Source: Bacillus sp. FJAT-29937 (GTDB lineage Bacteria; Bacillota; Bacilli; Bacillales; Cytobacillaceae). Taken from it: 64,000 nucleotides of DNA. Shown here in pieces: positions 1 through 9,231 of this stretch (the first letter of the stretch is position 1; each line of letters opens with the position of its first letter). Made by a program: the position numbers and the translations under genes. The stretch is taken from the NCBI RefSeq assembly GCF_001509555.1, contig NZ_LMAS01000005.1, forward strand, positions 195,507-259,506, read 5' to 3'. The notes below the pieces were generated by a model. That model searched no databases, was not told the origin of the DNA, and saw only the letters and a list, made by a program, of their open reading frames with translations.

Positions 1-1092
1 CAAACAGGGCACAATAGTGGTGTTATTCATTCAGGAATATATTACAAGCCTAATAGTTTCAAAGCACGCTTTGCCCGTCAAGGAAGTAAATCCATGACTG
101 AATTCTGCCAAACCCACGGAATAGACCATGATATTTGTGGAAAAGTAATTGTTGCCACAAAACAGGAGGAGTTACCACTTCTTGAAAACTTATATAAACG
201 TGGACTGCAAAATGAATTAGCTATTCAAAAAATTGGTGTAGATGAATTAAAGGAAATCGAGCCGCATGTTAACGGTCTAGCGGCAATACGTGTCCCGCAG
301 GCTGGTATCGTTAATTACAGACAAGTAAGTGAAAAATTTGCTGAAATTATTCAGAAGCACGGTGGAGAGATCCACCTTAATACAAAAGTAGAGAAAATGC
401 ACGAAGAATCAGACCAAGTGGTCATCGAGACAAATCGAGGTACATATAGAGCGAGTATAGTGATTAACTGTGCAGGACTTCATAGTGACCGTGTAGCTGC
501 AGCAGCAGGATATAAAACGGATATGAAAATTTTGCCTTTCAGGGGCGAGTATTTTAAATTGAAACCTGAAAAACGCTATCTTGTTAAACATTTAATTTAT
601 CCAGTCCCCAATCCAAAGTTTCCATTTTTAGGGGTGCATTTTACGCGAATGATCAGTGGCGAAATCGATGCAGGGCCGAATGCCGTGCTTAGCTTTAAAC
701 GTGAAGGCTATAAAAAGACAGATTTTAATGCAAAAGATTTAATGGAATCACTCTGTTTCCCTGGTTTGTGGAAAATGGCGGGTAAATTTGCAAAAGAAGG
801 ATTTGATGAATACGTCCGTTCATTTAGCAAAAAACAATTTACAAAAAGCCTGCAGGAATTAATTCCTGAAATCCAAGAAGATGACTTAATACCTGCACCT
901 GCTGGTGTTCGTGCCCAAGCATTAAGAAGCGATGGAAGCATGGTCGATGATTTTCATATTATTGTGGGAAAACGAACCGTTCATGTATGTAATGCCCCAT
1001 CACCAGCTGCAACAGCTTCTATTGAAATTGGAAAAGAAGTAGTTAATAGAATACCAGAACAGCTAAACTTAAAAGAAGCTAAACTAGTTTAA
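1..1092 (+). CDS. lhgO: L-2-hydroxyglutarate oxidase, 5' truncated by window edge
   Basis: The reading frame is open from base 1, so the gene starts before the window; the ATG at 94 is internal. The segment opens with the motif GHNSGVIHSGIYY, typical of the FAD-dependent LhgO/DAO family that oxidises L-2-hydroxyglutarate to 2-oxoglutarate and passes electrons to the membrane quinone pool. Further support comes from VINCAGLHSDRVA (FAD/substrate domain), FRGEYFKL, and the C-terminal VHVCNAPSPAATAS motif that closes over FAD. The N-terminal GxGxxG nucleotide-binding loop lies outside the window. The gene is followed after 34 bases by an SDR gene on the same strand, so the two are probably co-transcribed. 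Confidence 0.9.
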   Translation, partial: QTGHNSGVIHSGIYYKPNSFKARFARQGSKSMTEFCQTHGIDHDICGKVIVATKQEELPLLENLYKRGLQNELAIQKIGVDELKEIEPHVNGLAAIRVPQAGIVNYRQVSEKFAEIIQKHGGEIHLNTKVEKMHEESDQVVIETNRGTYRASIVINCAGLHSDRVAAAAGYKTDMKILPFRGEYFKLKPEKRYLVKHLIYPVPNPKFPFLGVHFTRMISGEIDAGPNAVLSFKREGYKKTDFNAKDLMESLCFPGLWKMAGKFAKEGFDEYVRSFSKKQFTKSLQELIPEIQEDDLIPAPAGVRAQALRSDGSMVDDFHIIVGKRTVHVCNAPSPAATASIEIGKEVVNRIPEQLNLKEAKLV

Positions 1093-1126
1093 TATCTTAA
1101 GATCATACAAAAAGGGGTGTTTAGAT

Positions 1127-1912
1127 TTGGACCTGAATCTACATAATAAAGTTGCTCTAGTTATAGCCTCTAGTCAAGGTCTAGGGAAAGCGATAGCCAC
1201 GCAACTAGTAAAAGAAGGAGCAAATGTTATGCTAACTAGCCGAGATGCTGAAAAGTTAGCTAATGTAAAAAATGAATTAGAGGCATTAAATAAAGGGAAA
1301 GTTTCCTATTGCCCAGCTGATATTACAAAAGTAGAAGACATTAAAACGTTAGTTGGCAAAACGAATGAAGTGTTCGGTAAAATTGATATTTTAATTAATA
1401 ATGCTGGCGGACCTCCCGCTGGATCATTTGAATCATTCTCCGATAAAGACTGGCAAGATGCATTTGAACTGAATTTGTTGAGTTATATAAGAATCATCCG
1501 TGAAGTTCTTCCCGATCTAAAAGAAGCAGGAGGAAGAATTGTGAATATTGCTTCTTCTTCTGTTAAACAGCCTATTCCTGGACTTATTCTTTCGAATACA
1601 TTTCGAACAGGTATTGTGGGACTAGCTAAAACATTGGCAGAAGAACTGGCCCCGTATAACATATTTGTGAATACAGTTAGCCCTGGACGAATTGCAACAG
1701 ATCGTGTGGCACACCTTGATCAAGTAAATGCAGAGAGATTAGGCGTTACGAAAGAGCAAGTTAAAGAAAGAGCCCAAAATAATATTCCTTTAAAACGATA
1801 TGGAACTCCAGAGGAATTTGCTAACGTCGTAACATTCTTAGTTTCCGATGCAAGTACCTATGTAACTGGGAGTTCAATTTTAGTTGATGGTGGGATGATT
1901 AGATCGATATAA
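1127..1912 (+). CDS. SDR family oxidoreductase with altered catalytic site
   Basis: A 261-aa Rossmann-fold short-chain dehydrogenase/reductase. The TTG start at 1127 is preceded by AAAGGGGTG at 1110. Cofactor loop is ASSQGLGKAIA (about residues 14-24) rather than the usual TGxxxGIG; NNAGG is present near residue 92 and the C-terminal LVDGGMIRSI is classical. The normal YxxxK catalytic pair is missing: aligning GLAKTLAEELAP with the usual helix places Ser where Tyr is expected and Arg where Lys is expected (ILSNTFRTG). This matches a known divergent SDR subgroup often annotated as 3-oxoacyl-ACP reductase-like; the substrate is unknown. It sits 34 bases after lhgO and ends before a terminator. 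Confidence 0.8.
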   Translation: MDLNLHNKVALVIASSQGLGKAIATQLVKEGANVMLTSRDAEKLANVKNELEALNKGKVSYCPADITKVEDIKTLVGKTNEVFGKIDILINNAGGPPAGSFESFSDKDWQDAFELNLLSYIRIIREVLPDLKEAGGRIVNIASSSVKQPIPGLILSNTFRTGIVGLAKTLAEELAPYNIFVNTVSPGRIATDRVAHLDQVNAERLGVTKEQVKERAQNNIPLKRYGTPEEFANVVTFLVSDASTYVTGSSILVDGGMIRSI

Positions 1913-1957
1913 TGTATTTTATTTATCGTTATGAAAGATACCTAAATACTAATCTAC

Positions 1958-1991
1958 AAAAAGGATCTGGAACCGTGCCTGATCCTTTTAT
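1958..1991 (+). terminator. Rho-independent terminator after lhgO-SDR unit
   Basis: AAAAGGATC and GATCCTTTT form a 9-bp stem around a 13-nt loop, with the terminal Ts within the descending arm. It lies 46 bases after the SDR stop. Confidence 0.65.
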
Positions 1992-2118
1992 TTATGGATT
2001 TAAAACCACAGCAAAACATCAGATTCATCCGCCGAATCGCAATAAGAATCCTTTAGATATCTGGTTTAAGAGATTGGAAAAATTTCAGCAATCCTTATGC
2101 ATTTCTTTTGAAAAATGA

Positions 2119-2576
2119 AAAAGACGCAAAGCCAAAGTGAAAAGTATGTTCGATTACAACTAGGCATATGGTTGCGTGAATTTATAAAACTTAATCTAAA
2201 ATTAGTATATTAGCAAAATTAAAATAAAAGAAGAACATAACAATTTAACCGACCTGTTTTAAATTTAGAACTTAAAAAATGAATAACTTAAAAAGGACTT
2301 TTGTTTAGCTGCCTGAATCAGAATAATAGCTGTAGATATTGCGAAAATATTAGAACGATGGATGGCAAAAAGATTCGTTGAACATAAAAATGATTGCGTT
2401 CTCTTATAAGAATCGTGATCTTTTTTATTAATTTTAATACTATCGCATTTCTAATAGTTCTACTAAGTTCAATAGAATTTGTTTATATACCTACTTCTTA
2501 TAAAATATTAAACTTATTGTAAAAAAGTTTTATCTACAGAATATTTCATTTTTTAAAACAATTCAATTATTATGTA
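2119..2576. other. AT-rich intergenic region, no gene recognised
   Basis: About 460 bases with multiple stops in all frames and no ribosome site followed by a plausible ORF. A short stretch near 2155-2215 encodes an uninterrupted 20-codon segment but nothing recognisable. The region probably holds decayed sequence upstream of the GntR promoter. Confidence 0.4.
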
Positions 2577-2605
2577 TTGTTTTGTCATTTTTTCTGTTAT
2601 ATAAT
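2577..2605 (+). promoter_or_regulatory. SigA-type promoter for GntR gene
   Basis: TTGTTT at 2577-2582 and TATAAT at 2600-2605 are 17 bases apart. The predicted transcript start near 2612 lies just before the large inverted repeat at 2618, an arrangement suited to repression. Confidence 0.6.
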
Positions 2606-2617
2606 GCTTTTAATTAC

Positions 2618-2651
2618 AAAAATTGTAGATTGTTGACAATCTACAATTTTT
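2618..2651. promoter_or_regulatory. Perfect 16-bp inverted repeat, probable GntR operator
   Basis: The arm AAAAATTGTAGATTGT (2618-2633) is followed by a 2-base spacer TG and its exact reverse complement (2636-2651). A related half site, GATTGTCTAC, follows at about 2654-2663. It sits between the promoter and the GntR start codon. FadR/FCD-type GntR proteins bind short palindromes of the GT..AC type, so autoregulation is the likely role (inference). Confidence 0.6.
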
Positions 2652-2693
2652 ACGATTGTCTACTGTAAATGACTAAAGGATGGATAGATTGGT

Positions 2694-3341
2694 ATGAACA
2701 ATAAAATTGTGTACCCAACTTTAAAGGATAATGTTGTAACCATCATTAGAAATAAAATTATAAAAGGTGAATTATTGCCTGGAAGTAGAATCATCGAATC
2801 AGAAATTGCAAAGGATTTGGAAATTAGCAGGGGCCCGATTAGAGAGGCACTACGTCAAATTGAGCACGAGGGTTTGATAGAATACAAATCCAATAAAGGA
2901 TGTACTGTCCGGACTATTGATGCCAAAGAGGTAGAAGATATTTATTTAATTAGGGCACATTTAGAGATGCTGGCAGTGGATATTTGTGATGGTGAATATA
3001 AAAAGGAAACGATACAAGAAATGGACAGCTTACTCGAAGAAATGGAATCGTCCTCAAAAGAAAGGGATATTTTTCGTCTAGTTGAATTGGACGAGCTTTT
3101 CCATACAAAAATAATTAAGGAATCAGGAAATGAAAGGCTTTACGATGTATGGTCAACATTCTGGAGTGCAAATGTTGTCATTTTTACCTCAACATATAAT
3201 TTGAAGTTAGCAGAATCTAAAGATCAGCGTCCCGCGCATGAAAGAATTTTGAATACGATTAAAACGGGAGATAAAGAAGAAATAAAAAATTCAATTAAAC
3301 GTCATTATATTAGATCGGCAAATCCGTTTAACTCTATTTAA
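2694..3341 (+). CDS. GntR family transcriptional regulator, FCD type
   Basis: A 215-aa protein with an N-terminal winged helix (about residues 10-75; ISRGPIREALRQIEHEGLI is the recognition region) and an all-alpha FCD effector domain (about 85-205) with the metal/ligand histidine pattern ELDELFHTKI and later H residues typical of the family. ATG at 2694 follows AAAGGA at 2675. The gene has its own promoter and a perfect inverted repeat upstream and is followed by its own terminator, then by the prolyl oligopeptidase/peptide transporter operon. It probably controls itself and that operon; the effector is unknown. Confidence 0.88.
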   Translation: MNNKIVYPTLKDNVVTIIRNKIIKGELLPGSRIIESEIAKDLEISRGPIREALRQIEHEGLIEYKSNKGCTVRTIDAKEVEDIYLIRAHLEMLAVDICDGEYKKETIQEMDSLLEEMESSSKERDIFRLVELDELFHTKIIKESGNERLYDVWSTFWSANVVIFTSTYNLKLAESKDQRPAHERILNTIKTGDKEEIKNSIKRHYIRSANPFNSI

Positions 3342-3352
3342 AGGATCCTTTG

Positions 3353-3386
3353 TTGCAGTTATTTAAATAAGTAACTGTAATTTTTT
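3353..3386 (+). terminator. Terminator after GntR gene
   Basis: TTGCAGTTA and TAACTGTAA pair with one G-T wobble around a 10-nt loop, followed by six Ts. Confidence 0.65.
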
Positions 3387-3572
3387 GAGTATTCTAATTC
3401 TATAGAATGCAGTGTTTGTGATGAGTGTGATCAAAAACATCTGTAACGCATAGCTAACTGAGAGGGGGAATGTAAAGTCATAAAAATTTTGGATAATCAG
3501 CATATCTACTAGAAATTAAATCCTATCGAAGAAACGTCAAATAAAGAATAACTGCATGTTGTTCTTTGGAAG

Positions 3573-3590
3573 ATTCCAACTAGCTGGAAT
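3573..3590. promoter_or_regulatory. Imperfect 18-bp dyad upstream of prolyl oligopeptidase operon
   Basis: ATTCCAACTAGCTGGAAT is a dyad with 16 of 18 symmetric positions, 15 to 30 bases before the operon's ribosome site. It lacks a T run, so it is more likely an operator or 5'-UTR hairpin than a terminator. It does not resemble the repeat at 2618. Confidence 0.35.
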
Positions 3591-3622
3591 AAGAGTTTAA
3601 CAAATTGAGAGGGGGATTTCAA

Positions 3623-5677
3623 TTGAAAGAAACGATTAGAAAAGATCATGTTATTGAAAACTTTTTCGGTGTCGAAGTAGCAGATCCTTATCGTTGGTTG
3701 GAAGATGAAACTCTTCCAGATACCAAAAAGTGGACAGAGATGCAAAACGAGCTTACTCGAGCATTATTAGATGGTCAGGTTCAAAAGGAAAGTATCCATA
3801 AGAGGATCAAAGAGCTCTCTGATTATGAGAAATATTCAACACCGGAGAAAAAAGGAGATTATTATTACTTTTTTAAGAATGACGGTCTCCAAAATCAACC
3901 GGTCTACTATCGTACTTTGTCATTGGAAGATGATGTATTTGAAGTAGTATTGGATCCTAATCAGCTAAGTCATGAAGGTACTGCTGCAATAATGAACATT
4001 TCATTCAATCATGATGGAACGTTGATGGCTTATGCTGTCGCGTATAACGGAAGCGATTGGGAAGATGTAAAAATTAAAGATCTCAAAACGGGTGGTGACT
4101 ACCCTGAAACATTAAAATGGTGTAAATTTTCTAGCTTTGCTTGGAGTGGGGATTCATCAGGCTTTTTCTATAATCGGTATCCTGATCCCTCGACAGTGAA
4201 TCCTGGAGAGGACAGTTATTATAATCGAGTTTATTTTCACCAAGTGAACACATCACAGACAGAAGATAAATTGATCTATGAAGAGCCAGATCGTAAAGAA
4301 CGTATATTTTATCCGTCGATTACCGAAGACCATCAATATCTTATCTTGCATGTAACTCACGGGACGGAACCAATTAATGAAATCTATTATAAACAACTGA
4401 ATGATTCCGATGGCTTTAAGCCAGTAATTGAAAAGGTCCCTGCATACTTCAGTTTTTTAGGCAATGATGGATCAACATTTTATTTCGAAACAAATGATAG
4501 GGCACCAAAAGGGAAATTGATCTCTGTAGATTTAGAGAATCCTGCACAGGACAATTGGAAAGAGCTAGTCTCTGAGAAAGAAGATCCAATTGCCTTCAGT
4601 AAAATGGTGAACGGCAAGTTCATCGTTTGTACTATGCATGATGCGCACTATAAAATGACCATTTATGAGAAAAATGGAATTTTGCCGACCGAGTTGCCAC
4701 TTCCAGACTTTATTTCAATCAATGATGTAAAAGGGACAAGCACTACACCTGAAATGTTTATCAGCTATACATCCTTCCTCCATCCGTTGAAGGTAATAAA
4801 ATATGACTTTGACACTGGAAAGTTGATGAATGTTTTCGACAAGCAAGGCAGCGAATCAGCTGAACGATTCGAAACAAAGCAAGTATTTTACCCTTCAAAA
4901 GATGGAACGGTTGTTCCAATGTTCCTTACCTATAAAAAAGGGCTGGAATTGAACGGAGATAATCCGGTACTACTTTACGGATATGGCGGCTATACCGCAT
5001 GTATGACCCCATCCTATTCTCCATCGCAAAAGATGTGGATGGAGCAAGGCGGCATCTACGCAGTTGCAAATATCCGTGGGGGCGGGGAATACGGTCAAGA
5101 ATGGCATCAGGCAGCACTTTTTGAGAAACGTCAAAATAGCTTCGATGATTTTATTGCTGCTTCAGAATGGCTCATTCAAGAAAACTATACCAATTCGAAT
5201 AAACTGGCCATTATGGGTGCAAGTAATGGAGGGCTTCTAGTTGGAGCATGTATAACACAACGCCCAGAACTATTCGGTGCGGCACTATGCTTAGTTCCTG
5301 TGACAGATATGTTGCGTTTCCAGCGTTTCACAGTTGGCCGCTTTTGGACAACCGAGTTTGGCAATGCGGAAAAAAGCGAGCATGATTTTAAGTTCTTGTA
5401 CAGCTACTCACCCTTACATAATGTCAAAAAGGGAACAGAGTATCCGCCAACCCTTATTTCTACTGCTGATACTGATGATCGGGTAGTGCCGATGCATGCA
5501 AAGAAATTTGCTGCTACTTTACAGGAAGCACAAAGTGGAAATAACCCTATCATTCTAAGAGTCGAGAAAAATGCCGGGCACGGACAAGGAAAGCCCTTAT
5601 CCAAGGTAATTGAAGAAGAAGTCGATTTGTACACCTTTTTATTTAAAGAACTAAATATCGTTTTTAAGGAGAGTTGA
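3623..5677 (+). CDS. Prolyl oligopeptidase family serine peptidase (S9A)
   Basis: A cytosolic peptidase of 684 aa that cleaves short peptides after proline. The TTG at 3623 is preferred because GAGAGGGGG at 3607-3615 is well spaced for it; an upstream in-frame TTG at 3605 would place the ribosome site inside the gene. N-terminal DPYRWLED (about residues 16-23) and a seven-blade propeller precede an alpha/beta hydrolase domain. The nucleophile is Ser534 in GASNGG, the acid lies in STADTDDRV (about 614-622), and His653 lies in GHGQGKP. No signal peptide is visible. The ribosome site of the next gene overlaps its stop codon, so it is the first gene of a peptide-import operon, and probably degrades imported proline-containing peptides. 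Confidence 0.93.
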   Translation: MKETIRKDHVIENFFGVEVADPYRWLEDETLPDTKKWTEMQNELTRALLDGQVQKESIHKRIKELSDYEKYSTPEKKGDYYYFFKNDGLQNQPVYYRTLSLEDDVFEVVLDPNQLSHEGTAAIMNISFNHDGTLMAYAVAYNGSDWEDVKIKDLKTGGDYPETLKWCKFSSFAWSGDSSGFFYNRYPDPSTVNPGEDSYYNRVYFHQVNTSQTEDKLIYEEPDRKERIFYPSITEDHQYLILHVTHGTEPINEIYYKQLNDSDGFKPVIEKVPAYFSFLGNDGSTFYFETNDRAPKGKLISVDLENPAQDNWKELVSEKEDPIAFSKMVNGKFIVCTMHDAHYKMTIYEKNGILPTELPLPDFISINDVKGTSTTPEMFISYTSFLHPLKVIKYDFDTGKLMNVFDKQGSESAERFETKQVFYPSKDGTVVPMFLTYKKGLELNGDNPVLLYGYGGYTACMTPSYSPSQKMWMEQGGIYAVANIRGGGEYGQEWHQAALFEKRQNSFDDFIAASEWLIQENYTNSNKLAIMGASNGGLLVGACITQRPELFGAALCLVPVTDMLRFQRFTVGRFWTTEFGNAEKSEHDFKFLYSYSPLHNVKKGTEYPPTLISTADTDDRVVPMHAKKFAATLQEAQSGNNPIILRVEKNAGHGQGKPLSKVIEEEVDLYTFLFKELNIVFKES

Positions 5678-5679
5678 AC

Positions 5680-7260
5680 GTGAAGAAAATTTTGGTTTTT
5701 CCAATACTTGCAATCATGCTAGTCTTTGCCGGCTGCAGTAAATCCAATCCGTTAGTAGAATCTGATAAACCAGCAAGCAGCGAGGCTGAAAAAGGTGAAA
5801 AGTCCGTTGTTATCGCATTAGGGTCTGACCCGGTTCACTTTAACCCGAATGTTGGCGATGGCGGATCCGGCTACATTACAGCCAATATCATGAATTCTTT
5901 AGTAAAAATTGATGACGGTTATAATATCTTACCGGATCTTGCTGAGACTTGGGATATTTCGGAAGATGGGAAAAAATATACTTTCCATTTGTTTAAAGGA
6001 GTCAAATGGCACAATGGCGAGCCATTTATATCCAAGGATGTAAAGTGGACATTTGATACGATCATTAAAGAAAAAGGATTTATTGTCAATCAGTTAGGAT
6101 CAATTGAAAGTATCGAAACGCCAGATAATGACACTGTAGTGTTCAACCTTAACGAGCCTAATGCAGCAATATTAAGTATATTATCGGGTGCATTGATCAT
6201 GCCTTCCCACTTGTATGATGGAACAGACTGGGTAACGAATCCGACTAATAAAAATCCGGTTGGGACAGGTGCTTTTAAATTGAAAGAACATAATCGTGGT
6301 GTAAGTGTGGTATTAGAAGCGAATAAAGATTATTTCCGCGGAGCACCAAAACTTGATAAGCTAATTTTCTCTGTTATTCCTGACGAAAATACAGTTGTAC
6401 AGTCTTTCTTAAACGGTGAAGTTGATGTCATTGATTACAGTTCAGCGATTACACCAGCAGCTGTACCAGGATTGGAGAAAAGAGATGATGTGAAAATCGT
6501 TAAAACTCTTTCCAATTCAAGACAATATATGATTGCCAATACAGCGAAAAAGCCATGGGATGATGTTCGGGTTCGTCAAGCTTTAGCCCTTGCAATCGAT
6601 CGGGATGAATTGGTGGCGAAAGCGCATAAAGGATATGGCTGGAGGGCAGAAGGCTTTTATACTCCAGCGGTAGAGTGGGCTTTTAACGATAAGGATCTTA
6701 TGCCGGAAAGAGATATTGATAAAGCGAAACAGTTACTAGATGAAGCAGGGTTAACTGCTGATAGCAACGGCGTTCGAATTAAAGACCTGGAAATCCTGAT
6801 CTTCCAATTCCCTGTTTTTGCAGATATGGCTAAAGTTGTACAAGCGAATTTAAAGGAAATTGGAATTGAATCAAAAATTTCTTCTCTTGAGTATTCTGCA
6901 TGGGATGAAAAAGTCCGGAGTGGTGACTATGAAATTACCATCCTAGGCGGCAACCATGGTGTCGATCCTGAAGGATTATTTGTTCGTGTAGGTACTGGGG
7001 GATCGATGAACTTGATGAATTATAGCAATCCAGAAATAGATAGCCTTTTAGCAGAAGGTTTGCGCGTGACAGATCAAGATGAACGTGCGGTTATTTATAA
7101 AAAGATCCAAACAATCATGTCTGAAGAATTCCCTGTTATTCCACTTACGGAATGGATGTATATCTTTGTTATGAAAGATTATATTTCAGGTCACCCGATT
7201 GATGATGGAATCGGTAAAGTGGGGGGAGCAGAGTATTCCATCTTAGATACGGCCAAGTAA
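5680..7260 (+). CDS. Peptide ABC transporter substrate-binding lipoprotein (family 5)
   Basis: A 526-aa extracytoplasmic solute-binding protein of the DppA/OppA class. The GTG at 5680 is chosen over TTG 5674 because AAGGAG ends at 5672. The N-terminus is a lipoprotein signal (MKKILVFPILAIMLVFAGC) with the lipidated Cys at residue 19. The SBP_bac_5 core includes LAETWDISEDGKKYTFHL and VRQALALAIDRDELV. It delivers peptides to the permeases encoded next. A strong hairpin without T run follows, probably raising its mRNA level relative to the permease genes. Confidence 0.92.
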   Translation: MKKILVFPILAIMLVFAGCSKSNPLVESDKPASSEAEKGEKSVVIALGSDPVHFNPNVGDGGSGYITANIMNSLVKIDDGYNILPDLAETWDISEDGKKYTFHLFKGVKWHNGEPFISKDVKWTFDTIIKEKGFIVNQLGSIESIETPDNDTVVFNLNEPNAAILSILSGALIMPSHLYDGTDWVTNPTNKNPVGTGAFKLKEHNRGVSVVLEANKDYFRGAPKLDKLIFSVIPDENTVVQSFLNGEVDVIDYSSAITPAAVPGLEKRDDVKIVKTLSNSRQYMIANTAKKPWDDVRVRQALALAIDRDELVAKAHKGYGWRAEGFYTPAVEWAFNDKDLMPERDIDKAKQLLDEAGLTADSNGVRIKDLEILIFQFPVFADMAKVVQANLKEIGIESKISSLEYSAWDEKVRSGDYEITILGGNHGVDPEGLFVRVGTGGSMNLMNYSNPEIDSLLAEGLRVTDQDERAVIYKKIQTIMSEEFPVIPLTEWMYIFVMKDYISGHPIDDGIGKVGGAEYSILDTAK

Positions 7261-7277
7261 GTATTCTATTAATCTAC

Positions 7278-7307
7278 CAATGGCAATGTCTATGTACATT
7301 GCCATTG
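7278..7307 (+). promoter_or_regulatory. Intercistronic mRNA hairpin after substrate-binding gene
   Basis: CAATGGCAATG and CATTGCCATTG form a perfect 11-bp stem with an 8-nt loop. No T run follows, so it is best read as a processing or stabilising hairpin between the binding-protein gene and the permease genes. Confidence 0.6.
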
Positions 7308-7335
7308 ATGTTCATACAGAAAGAGGGTATGACGA

Positions 7336-8301
7336 TTGAAACAGTTTATTATTAAACGCTTATCCACTGGGTTTTTGGCAGTTATAGCAGTCATGGTCAT
7401 CAGTTTCTTTATTATGCATGCAGCACCGGGTGACCCGATTCGAATTTTGGCTGGAAGAGATAACCCATCTGAAGAAATGATTAGCGAACTGCAGAAAAAA
7501 TATGGCTTGGATCAGCCTGTCCATGTTCAATTACTTTCTTATTTAAAAAACGTGATCAAGGGAGATTTTGGAGAATCCATTCTTTACAATGAACCGGTAA
7601 TGAAGCTTATTGTGGCTACAATGGGTCCATCTTTGCTCCTGGCACTTACTGGAGCTGTTATAGCTCTAATTATTGGAACGGCACTCGGACTCTATGCCGG
7701 TCAGCATTACGGTTCTAAAAGGGATAAGGTCATCACCGGATGGGCGTATATTTTTAATTCTATGCCTTCGTTCTGGTTGGCTATTATGTTTATCATGATT
7801 TTTGCATCATGGCTAAATATCCTTCCAACCTCCGGAATGATGGATTTACGAAGGAATTATACGGGCTTGCCTTATTATACGGATATATTGAAGCATTTGG
7901 TGTTACCTGTTGCTACGCTGTCGCTGATTCAAATTCCAACCTATTTTAAAATTGCACAGACAACCGTATTGCAAGTAAAGTCAGAGGATTTTGTCACAAC
8001 TTTTATGGCAACTGGTATGAGCGAAAGAAAAATCTTCAATAAATACGTATTGAAAAATGTATTGCTTCCAACAGTTACTGTATTCGGTCTTACTCTCGCT
8101 TATATTGTTTCCGGATCGGCCTTAATTGAAATTGTCTTTTCATGGCCCGGTACAGGAAGGCTTATGTTAGACGCCATTATGCGCAGAGATTACCCGCTTC
8201 TTATGGGAATCTATTTAATTATGTCTGTCTCGATTGCTGTCATGATGGTTGTAACTGATGTCGTTTACGCCTTTATCGATCCAAGAATTCGGTATAAGTA
8301 A
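7336..8301 (+). CDS. Peptide ABC transporter permease, DppB/OppB type
   Basis: A 321-aa integral membrane protein with about six membrane segments, beginning with a helix at residues 8-30. The BPD_transp_1 domain contains the EAA-like loop in the region FVTTFMATGMSERKIFNKYVLKN (about 217-239), which contacts the ATPases. The TTG start at 7336 is preceded by AGAGGG at 7322. The sequence LIRILAGRD-type segment near residues 33-40 and the GDFGESI motif are typical of DppB. It pairs with the DppC-type permease encoded next. Confidence 0.92.
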   Translation: MKQFIIKRLSTGFLAVIAVMVISFFIMHAAPGDPIRILAGRDNPSEEMISELQKKYGLDQPVHVQLLSYLKNVIKGDFGESILYNEPVMKLIVATMGPSLLLALTGAVIALIIGTALGLYAGQHYGSKRDKVITGWAYIFNSMPSFWLAIMFIMIFASWLNILPTSGMMDLRRNYTGLPYYTDILKHLVLPVATLSLIQIPTYFKIAQTTVLQVKSEDFVTTFMATGMSERKIFNKYVLKNVLLPTVTVFGLTLAYIVSGSALIEIVFSWPGTGRLMLDAIMRRDYPLLMGIYLIMSVSIAVMMVVTDVVYAFIDPRIRYK

Positions 8302-8356
8302 TTGGGCCGATACGATTTTACAGATGTAAAGTAGTTCAGGAAGGAGTAAAAGACTT

Positions 8357-9214
8357 ATGGAACTTGTAAAAAGAAATGATGCCATCTTTAAAAAGTCATT
8401 CTCAGCGGTCCAAAAAAATTCACTTCTTAGATCAGGAATTTTTATCTTATTCATCATTTTACTAGTTGTTGCATTTGCTCCCTTGCTTGCAACTCATGAT
8501 CCATATGTATTAGGTGATAATTTATTGGAACCCCCTGGCAAGGAACACTGGCTTGGAACGGACGGCTTGGGAAGAGATATTTACAGCATGATTCTTTATG
8601 GGGCGAGAACCTCGCTTTTGATTGGATTGGTTTCAGCGCTCATCTCTGGTGTTATTGGTACGTTGGTCGGTGCTGCGGCCGGTTACTTCGGCGGTAAAAC
8701 GGACAGAATTATTTCGGAAATCATCAATGTCTTTTTAATGATTCCATCTTTCTTCTTAATTTTAATCGTTGTTGCGTTATTCGGCAGTAACTTGCTAAAT
8801 GTGATGATCGTTATTGGTTTAACTTCTTGGCCGAGCAATGCCCGCCTTATGAGGGTCCAAGCGATCAGTCTTAAAGAGCGAGTGTTTATCCAAAGTGTAG
8901 ATACAATCGGAGAAAATCATGCTTCCATTCTTTTTAAATATATCATTCCAAATGGTATTTTTCCCGTTATTGCCAATACGACACTTAGTGTGGCTGGGGC
9001 AATATTGACAGAAGCAGGTTTGAGCTTCTTAGGATTAGGAGATCCGAATTTAATCAGCTGGGGTCAAATGATTTTTGATGGAAAAGCTTATATGACATCA
9101 GCATGGTGGATATCTACCTTCTCCGGTCTTGCGACAGTTATTCTAGTTGTTAGCTTTTACCTGATTGGTGATGGTCTGAATACTTTGCTGAATCCTAAAC
9201 GTAAAGGTGAATAG
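8357..9214 (+). CDS. Peptide ABC transporter permease, DppC/OppC type
   Basis: A 285-aa membrane protein with an N-terminal OppC_N segment (helix at about residues 27-48), the HWLGTDGLGRDIYS motif (about 69-82) diagnostic of DppC-class permeases, and five further membrane helices. The ATG at 8357 follows AGGAAGGAG at 8338. The coupling loop VRAQAI..LKERVFIQS-like region is at about 168-182. It forms the heterodimeric channel with the preceding permease. Confidence 0.92.
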   Translation: MELVKRNDAIFKKSFSAVQKNSLLRSGIFILFIILLVVAFAPLLATHDPYVLGDNLLEPPGKEHWLGTDGLGRDIYSMILYGARTSLLIGLVSALISGVIGTLVGAAAGYFGGKTDRIISEIINVFLMIPSFFLILIVVALFGSNLLNVMIVIGLTSWPSNARLMRVQAISLKERVFIQSVDTIGENHASILFKYIIPNGIFPVIANTTLSVAGAILTEAGLSFLGLGDPNLISWGQMIFDGKAYMTSAWWISTFSGLATVILVVSFYLIGDGLNTLLNPKRKGE

Positions 9215-9231
9215 TTAGGAGGAACTTCGTT

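Noticed and set aside
1912..2118. 68-codon frame starting at the SDR stop
   Set aside because: It covers the SDR terminator and lacks a ribosome site or any family similarity.
2155..2215. Open 20-codon stretch as a decayed transposase
   Set aside because: No recognisable motif beyond a short open frame; similarity could not be established by eye.
4926..5117. Minus-strand frames inside the prolyl oligopeptidase and other long genes
   Set aside because: They are antisense shadows of strongly supported genes, without ribosome sites or motifs.
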